A DNA stretch of 64,000 nt from Acidobacteriota bacterium (GTDB lineage: Bacteria; Acidobacteriota; Terriglobia; Acidiferrales; UBA7541). The stretch covers positions 186,001 through 250,000 of the forward strand of contig QHZD01000017.1 of assembly GCA_003225315.1 (NCBI GenBank), in the 5' to 3' direction. The translations under genes and the position numbers were made by a program. Position 1 is the first letter of the stretch, and every line of letters starts with the position of its first letter. This document shows, piece by piece, positions 60,277 to 64,000 of this stretch. Below the pieces are notes generated by a model. The model was given only the letters and a program-made list of their open reading frames with translations. It made no database searches and was not told where the DNA came from.

Positions 60277-60554
60277 ATGGTAGATTGTCGCGTTTATTTT
60301 CGTGATGCCCTTGGCGTCGAACACAGCGCCGAGGTCCGGGCGGAGTCTTTGTACGAAGCCGTCTGCCGTGGATGGGCCGCGTTCATGTTCGCTGGCGGCT
60401 GGGATTTGTTCGAGGCTTCTTTATCGTGGTTGCCGCCGATTCACGGACCTATCGCGTGGACAAGGATAAGTTTCTCGAATGGCTATCAAAGGACCGCGAC
60501 AGCTCCGACCGGAAGAAGTACCTCCGCAGGGTTCTGGATGGACTGGCAGATTGA
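60277..60554 (+). pseudogene. frameshifted small protein gene
   Basis: From ATG 60277 the frame reads VDCRVYFRDALGVEHSAEVR and ESLYEAVCRGWAAFMF. The expected continuation, FFIVVAADSRTYRVDKDKF, then LEWLSKDRDSSDRKKYLRRV to a TGA at 60554, is in another frame. The two parts together look like one common family of about 90 residues (GVEHS ... SLYEA ... TYRV ... WL). A one- or two-base indel in the stretch around 60390-60415 explains this. It is a decayed gene unless the sequence has an error there. Confidence 0.65.
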
Positions 60555-60576
60555 CCAGCGCATGCCTGCCCCGAGA

Positions 60577-60828
60577 TTACGCGCCGAGTAATCTCTTAAC
60601 TTCCTCGATGAGTTCAATGCAGCAGCCCTGAATCTCGAAGTTGAAAGTTTCTTTCAAGACAGCCTTCGCGTCCTGATCGTGAACAGTGCAATGAACAGCT
60701 TCAATTTTCCCTAGGAGACCACGCCTTACGGGTCCGGTCCCTAGCAACGCTGCTTTTAATTTCTCACCACGCCGTAAGGGGTCAAATACCTTACCTACGA
60801 CCTTAAACGTGACGTTGGTCAACGGCAT
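60577..60828 (-). CDS. hypothetical 83-residue protein
   Basis: GGAGGAACT precedes the ATG at 60828. The sequence (MPLTNVTFKVVGKVFDPLRR, then KLKAALLGTGPVRRGLLGKI, EAVHCTVHDQDAKAVLKETF) reads as an alpha/beta globular domain without hydrophobic span. It ends EVKRLLGA. I do not recognise it. The ribosome-binding site and coding-like composition support it as real. It faces the frameshifted gene. Confidence 0.6.
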   Translation of the reverse strand: MPLTNVTFKVVGKVFDPLRRGEKLKAALLGTGPVRRGLLGKIEAVHCTVHDQDAKAVLKETFNFEIQGCCIELIEEVKRLLGA

Positions 60829-61013
60829 AGTTCCTCCGAGCGGGCCAAGCCCAACTTAGTCCATATCGGCACCATCTTCCCACAATGGGCTGCTAATCGG
60901 TTTGGCGACCGTTTCAAAACTTCACTAAATCCTTTGTGCTGAGTGCTCGTTCTCCGTGGATGAGCAAGTGCAAAGCCTCGGGCCGGACTCGTTGAGAGTC
61001 TTCGTGGTGTCTG

Positions 61014-62633
61014 ATGATTTTGCGCAAGATCATTCCCATCTTGATTGTGTATACGTGTCTGCCTTCCTCGGCACCGGCCCAAACAGGCCCTTCTTCCACC
61101 GTGGAACACATTCAGGATTTTAGCGAGGTCGTCGTTCCGATTGCGTCAGTAAAGATGCTTATCCCATCGGTAGGGATTGGTATCACGGGTAAGCTCGGCC
61201 CTACGCTCGGCATGGAAGCTAATCTAGGTACGGGCTTTTGCCTCGATGCCGAGTGTCGTTTTATCGTAACCAATTACCACGTAGCTGCAATTGCTCGGCC
61301 TCATAGGATTAAACGGGAAAAGATTATCCAACGATATCTTGCCACAGGTCCGCACGATGAAGGCGCTACCGTCAACAACATCCCGAACGTGGGCATGCTT
61401 CCGTTCGCTTGGGAACGGGACATTGCCATCTTTGAGTTACAGCGCCCGCTGCCTCATCATCATGGTCTTACTTTCAGTCTCGATGAGCTGGGGGAGGGCC
61501 AAGAAGTTGACATTTACGGTTACCCGAAGGGAATTATCAATCCTATTCGTAAACTGACCCGATTTCCCGCCACATTCAAAGGCCCGACGACATCAGGTCT
61601 GCTCGCCTTTGACTTCGAGTTGTCCGGTCAGCCAATTCGCATAGGAGGGGCAAGCGGCGGCATCGTCGTTGATCGGGGAACCGAGAAGATTATAGGTATT
61701 TTGTGCGGGAGCAATGAAACGACGGCGGTTGCAGTTCCGACTCAAACCCTGGTGGACTTCGTGAGCAAAGTACAGCCCTTTCTAGCGGAAAGAGTATTCC
61801 CCACTGCCAATGATGTCCCTCCAGTCCCGGCAGACTTCTATCCAAAATTCGCGCCAAGCCCAGACCATAATTCGAAATTCGTATCAATCCATGTCGATGG
61901 GCTACAGCACCGCCCCGATGAATCCATTGAGGTCAAGGTGCTACGAAAGAAAGCTCAACTTCTTGCAGATAGCATGCGCAATTTTATCGCGGTGCAGAGT
62001 TTTTCGTGGGGTTCGGGAGACAAGGAAGAACCCGCTGCTGAGGGGGCGTATGAAGTCCGAGTCCTCGACGGCTACCAACGGTTCCGCCAATATCCCGATG
62101 GCAAGAAAGAGTTCCAGGATGTGCCTTTGCCTCCCCTAAACCATGTAGTAGGCACGGGTGGCGAGTGGTCGGAATTGCCGAATATGGTAGGGACAGAACT
62201 TGGATTGACAGTTCATCAAGCCGCCGACGTTGTAGTGAACGACCGGCGAATGAAGGTCTTTCAGTATCGAGCCGACATTGAGGATGGCGTGTGCAGTTTC
62301 AAATCCACCAGCGACTTTGTATTCTTGGAAATCAACAAGGTTTTCACCGTCGCTTGTTACGGCGAAGTCTGGACCGACGAGGATACCAACATTCTTCGAA
62401 TATCAGAGCACTACGAACTTCCCGGTAAGTGGAAAAACTACCAAGGTGTGGTCACTTACGGGTGGTTCCAAAAAAAGGACGAGCCGCCTCGGCTCATTCC
62501 TCTCACCATCTATACTCAGGCTGAACGCAAAGGGAGGGTGTACTGGTGTCGCGGCCAGTTTACGAATTACCAAAGATTCGACAGTGAAGTGAGGATCATA
62601 GCGAATGGGGTACAAAGCCTGCCACCGCGCTAG
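61014..62633 (+). CDS. secreted trypsin-like serine protease with unknown C-terminal domain
   Basis: This is a 539-residue protein with a signal peptide (IIPILIVYTCLPSSAPAQ). The chymotrypsin fold has GTGFCLDAECRFIVTNYHVA (His89), WERDIAIFEL (Asp136) and IGGASGGIVVD (Ser214), a complete triad in the order of S1/HtrA-type enzymes. No PDZ domain follows. Instead about 300 residues (DDVPPVPADFYPKFAPSP to the end) have no motif I know. Residues 400-500 are rich in aromatic strands (YGWFQKKDEPPRLIPLTIYT). An extracytoplasmic protease as cargo of an integrated element is notable. Confidence 0.82.
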   Translation: MILRKIIPILIVYTCLPSSAPAQTGPSSTVEHIQDFSEVVVPIASVKMLIPSVGIGITGKLGPTLGMEANLGTGFCLDAECRFIVTNYHVAAIARPHRIKREKIIQRYLATGPHDEGATVNNIPNVGMLPFAWERDIAIFELQRPLPHHHGLTFSLDELGEGQEVDIYGYPKGIINPIRKLTRFPATFKGPTTSGLLAFDFELSGQPIRIGGASGGIVVDRGTEKIIGILCGSNETTAVAVPTQTLVDFVSKVQPFLAERVFPTANDVPPVPADFYPKFAPSPDHNSKFVSIHVDGLQHRPDESIEVKVLRKKAQLLADSMRNFIAVQSFSWGSGDKEEPAAEGAYEVRVLDGYQRFRQYPDGKKEFQDVPLPPLNHVVGTGGEWSELPNMVGTELGLTVHQAADVVVNDRRMKVFQYRADIEDGVCSFKSTSDFVFLEINKVFTVACYGEVWTDEDTNILRISEHYELPGKWKNYQGVVTYGWFQKKDEPPRLIPLTIYTQAERKGRVYWCRGQFTNYQRFDSEVRIIANGVQSLPPR

Positions 62634-62651
62634 GAGTCGTCCCCAAATGAA

Positions 62652-62981
62652 CTATGGCGTGCCACGCGTTGCAGGCGGACGACGGTTGGCTTCTTCGACT
62701 AATACGCTCCATTCGACCAAGAACAGCCTGATCGCCTTCGTTGCCCCGGCGCAAATATCTAATGCAGTTTTTATGTAGGCTGCCCGCTCCGCCTCTTCCT
62801 TTGTTAGTGCCAGTTGTAGCACACTTTCCACTAGACCGTAGACGCTCGCCATTTGATGGCATAAATCCTCAAGGTGTCGGTGCGTATTCTCGTCTACGTA
62901 GATTCCGTTTTGCTTCCCAAGAAACTCTTCCAGGCGTTTCCGTAGGCTTTCGTTCGAGAGAATGTCTTCTGGTATCGCCAT
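62652..62981 (-). CDS. hypothetical helical protein
   Basis: The ATG at 62981 gives 109 residues (AIPEDILSNESLRKRLEEFL, HRHLEDLCHQMASVYGLVES, YIKTALDICAGATKAIRLFL) that are almost entirely amphipathic helix. A longer form starts with TTG at 63035, but that lies at the predicted transcription start, so I prefer the shorter one. No family is recognised. It has its own strong promoter. Confidence 0.55.
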   Translation of the reverse strand: MAIPEDILSNESLRKRLEEFLGKQNGIYVDENTHRHLEDLCHQMASVYGLVESVLQLALTKEEAERAAYIKTALDICAGATKAIRLFLVEWSVLVEEANRRPPATRGTP

Positions 62982-63040
62982 AAGGGGGCAGGGGACGACG
63001 GCGAGTGAGGATGCAATGAAACGACCCAGACGCAAACAGG

Positions 63041-63069
63041 TATATACTTTTGTTCTTAATTATTGTCAA
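63041..63069 (-). promoter_or_regulatory. strong consensus promoter in the island
   Basis: On the minus strand TTGACA (63069-63064) and TATATA (63046-63041) are 17 bp apart in an AT-rich stretch. This is one of the closest matches to a sigma70 consensus in the window. It serves the gene ending at 62652. Confidence 0.65.
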
Positions 63070-63102
63070 GCCGTGAATAGCCTTAGGCGGAGTCCTCACG
63101 AT

Positions 63103-63690
63103 TTAGCCTGTCCTTATGCCCATAGCCAGTAATTGTTGCCACTTCTGCTCAATCTCCGCTTTTCTAGCGGCTGGCACGCGGGCAAGGGGAGCTATCCCCC
63201 AGGTGGATAGCCGCTCAACGAGCAATCGTGCGTTTCCGAGCGCCCCATGCAAAGCGAACGGTCCGAAAATGAACACCGCTACTCGAACGACCTTCAAGAA
63301 CAGCAGCGCAACCAAAGCCGCGAATACAACCCCGGCCTCTTCTCGAAAAGTCACCTGCAAACCGTTTCGTACTAAAAAACGTCGGAACTTCCAAAGAGTG
63401 TGGACATCTTTCTTCAACTCGCCCAACCACAGCAGCACAATTCGGCGGCGATCCCGCCAAAACATCTGACGGACAGACTTCAGCTCCGGCCTAGTGCGAA
63501 GCTTTCGATAGTCGTCATTTCCAACGATAGCATCCGAAGGTGGAAGGAAGACAGCGGAGACGCCCACTATAGACACGTAGGCTTGGTTGTCGTTGAGGTG
63601 CTTGTCAGTCCCGTCATGTCTCAAAGAAAAGACAACCAACAAGCATAGGCCCAAGACTGCCACCAGAAAAGTAATGATGATTCCAACCAA
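63103..63690 (-). CDS. hypothetical membrane protein of the island
   Basis: The 195-residue product has an N-terminal span (IIITFLVAVLGLCLLVVFSL). A middle soluble region of about 80 residues includes the very basic FWRDRRRIVLLWLGELKKDV. A second hydrophobic segment (EAGVVFAALVALLFLKVVRV) and a helical tail follow. The TTG start directly follows the stop of the upstream gene (TAA-TTG), a re-initiation junction. No family is recognised. Confidence 0.55.
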   Translation of the reverse strand: MVGIIITFLVAVLGLCLLVVFSLRHDGTDKHLNDNQAYVSIVGVSAVFLPPSDAIVGNDDYRKLRTRPELKSVRQMFWRDRRRIVLLWLGELKKDVHTLWKFRRFLVRNGLQVTFREEAGVVFAALVALLFLKVVRVAVFIFGPFALHGALGNARLLVERLSTWGIAPLARVPAARKAEIEQKWQQLLAMGIRTG

Positions 63691-64000
63691 TTAAATACCT
63701 CGCCGCAGCAACGCCATCGTCCTACTCCAGAGATGCTGCCATTCTGTTTTCCATTGAGAATACTGATCGTCGCCTAGACTCGCTTGCTCTGGCGACGGAG
63801 CATATTGCCAAAAAGCCCACAGCCAAACAGCGATCATCCCAATGAACGTCGTGGGCGTTAGCAATCGCCAATAAGAAACGAAACCACGAAAAACTTGCAG
63901 GCTGGCAACATTGACGGAGCGCGCTAACACGTAGATGCCGAAACCGAGACAAAGTCCGCGAAGGTTCCGACCCAACGGCACGTGGTAGTACCACGCGATG
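63691..64000 (-). CDS. hypothetical membrane protein (5' end outside window)
   Basis: The frame is open to the right edge (reading IAWYYHVPLGRNLRGLCLGF), so the start is missing. At least two spans are visible (GLCLGFGIYVLARSVNVASL, FIGMIAVWLWAFWQYAP). It then ends with a Trp-rich soluble tail (YSQWKTEWQHLWSRTMALLR). YHVPLGRNLRGL reads like the last loop and span of a polytopic membrane protein. It is translationally coupled to the gene at 63103. Confidence 0.55.
   Translation of the reverse strand, partial: IAWYYHVPLGRNLRGLCLGFGIYVLARSVNVASLQVFRGFVSYWRLLTPTTFIGMIAVWLWAFWQYAPSPEQASLGDDQYSQWKTEWQHLWSRTMALLRRGI

Larger units (their letters stand above)
55375..64000. mobile_element. probable tRNA-Phe integrated genomic island (right end outside window)
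   Basis: The evidence is positional. A large serine recombinase abuts the tRNA-Phe 3' end. The following 8.5 kb is visibly less GC-rich than the rest and holds small, mostly unrecognised genes in both orientations, one of them frameshifted. No housekeeping gene appears up to the window end. A repeat of the tRNA 3' end that would mark the right boundary was not found in the window (only a 10-base match near 60867). Confidence 0.65.

Noticed and set aside
60862-60876. right attachment site of the island (CGGCACCATC match to the tRNA-Phe 3' end)
   Set aside because: Only ten bases match, the T arm is not repeated, and genes of the same character continue beyond it.

Overview
The window looks like a chromosomal segment of an Acidobacteriota (Terriglobia-type) bacterium. 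It is GC-rich and tightly packed. It carries a PadR regulator paired with a large 'acidobacterial duplicated' MacB/FtsX-type permease, a DUF4097 beta-solenoid protein, and families of palindromic intergenic repeats of the kind common in that phylum. No rRNA, CRISPR array or insertion sequence was seen. One tRNA (Phe, GAA) is present near 55.3 kb and marks the left edge of a probable integrated element.

Layout. 0-12 kb: the end of a PolX/PHP DNA repair polymerase, a DUF4097 protein, a possible 30-residue membrane microprotein, a LytS/LytTR two-component pair, a PadR-permease unit, a secreted PQQ dehydrogenase and a GT39-type glycosyltransferase. 12-19 kb: a secreted GH18 protein, inositol-phosphate synthase, isocitrate and malate dehydrogenases. 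19-23 kb (minus strand): a sulfur assimilation operon of siroheme sulfite reductase, SUMT/CobA, a 43-residue membrane protein and a YeiH-type transporter. Its leader holds a consensus promoter, a 31-codon peptide with 8 cysteines among residues 4-18, and an intrinsic terminator, which looks like a cysteine-sensing attenuator. 23-28.6 kb: a lipoprotein prolyl isomerase, an M19 dipeptidase and sdhCAB. 28.8-35.8 kb: a loose polyamine cluster (pyruvoyl arginine decarboxylase, agmatine deiminase, N-carbamoylputrescine amidase and a deoxyhypusine-synthase-like enzyme), enough on paper to go from arginine to putrescine and on to a larger polyamine. 36-40 kb: RNase J, an MFS transporter and an RHH/PIN toxin-antitoxin cassette lying between two diverged copies of the transporter's tail.

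40.2-44.6 kb is accessory DNA: repeats, a Cys/His protein, two paralogous winged-helix-like proteins, a PLD-like protein with a variant catalytic motif, 150-bp direct repeats around one of these genes, and five copies of a 60-bp double-hairpin repeat. 44.7-55.3 kb returns to chromosomal genes: an SDR, a c-type cytochrome protein, an aldehyde dehydrogenase, a GH5 enzyme, a GNAT, UppP and FtsK.

55.3-64 kb is probably a genomic island. A large serine recombinase abuts the 3' end of tRNA-Phe, and its reading frame runs antisense through the tRNA. Behind it lie small, mostly unrecognised and often membrane-anchored genes, a GrlR-like protein, a DUF6680 protein, a frameshifted small gene and a secreted trypsin-like protease. 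The right end of the island is not in the window.

The strongest candidates for something undescribed are the cysteine-peptide attenuator at 22.86-23.07 kb, the wHTH/PLD cassette at 41.3-43.4 kb, and the cargo of the tRNA-Phe island. Starts were chosen by eye from ribosome-binding sites and may be off by a codon or two. Family names come from sequence recognition without any database search.
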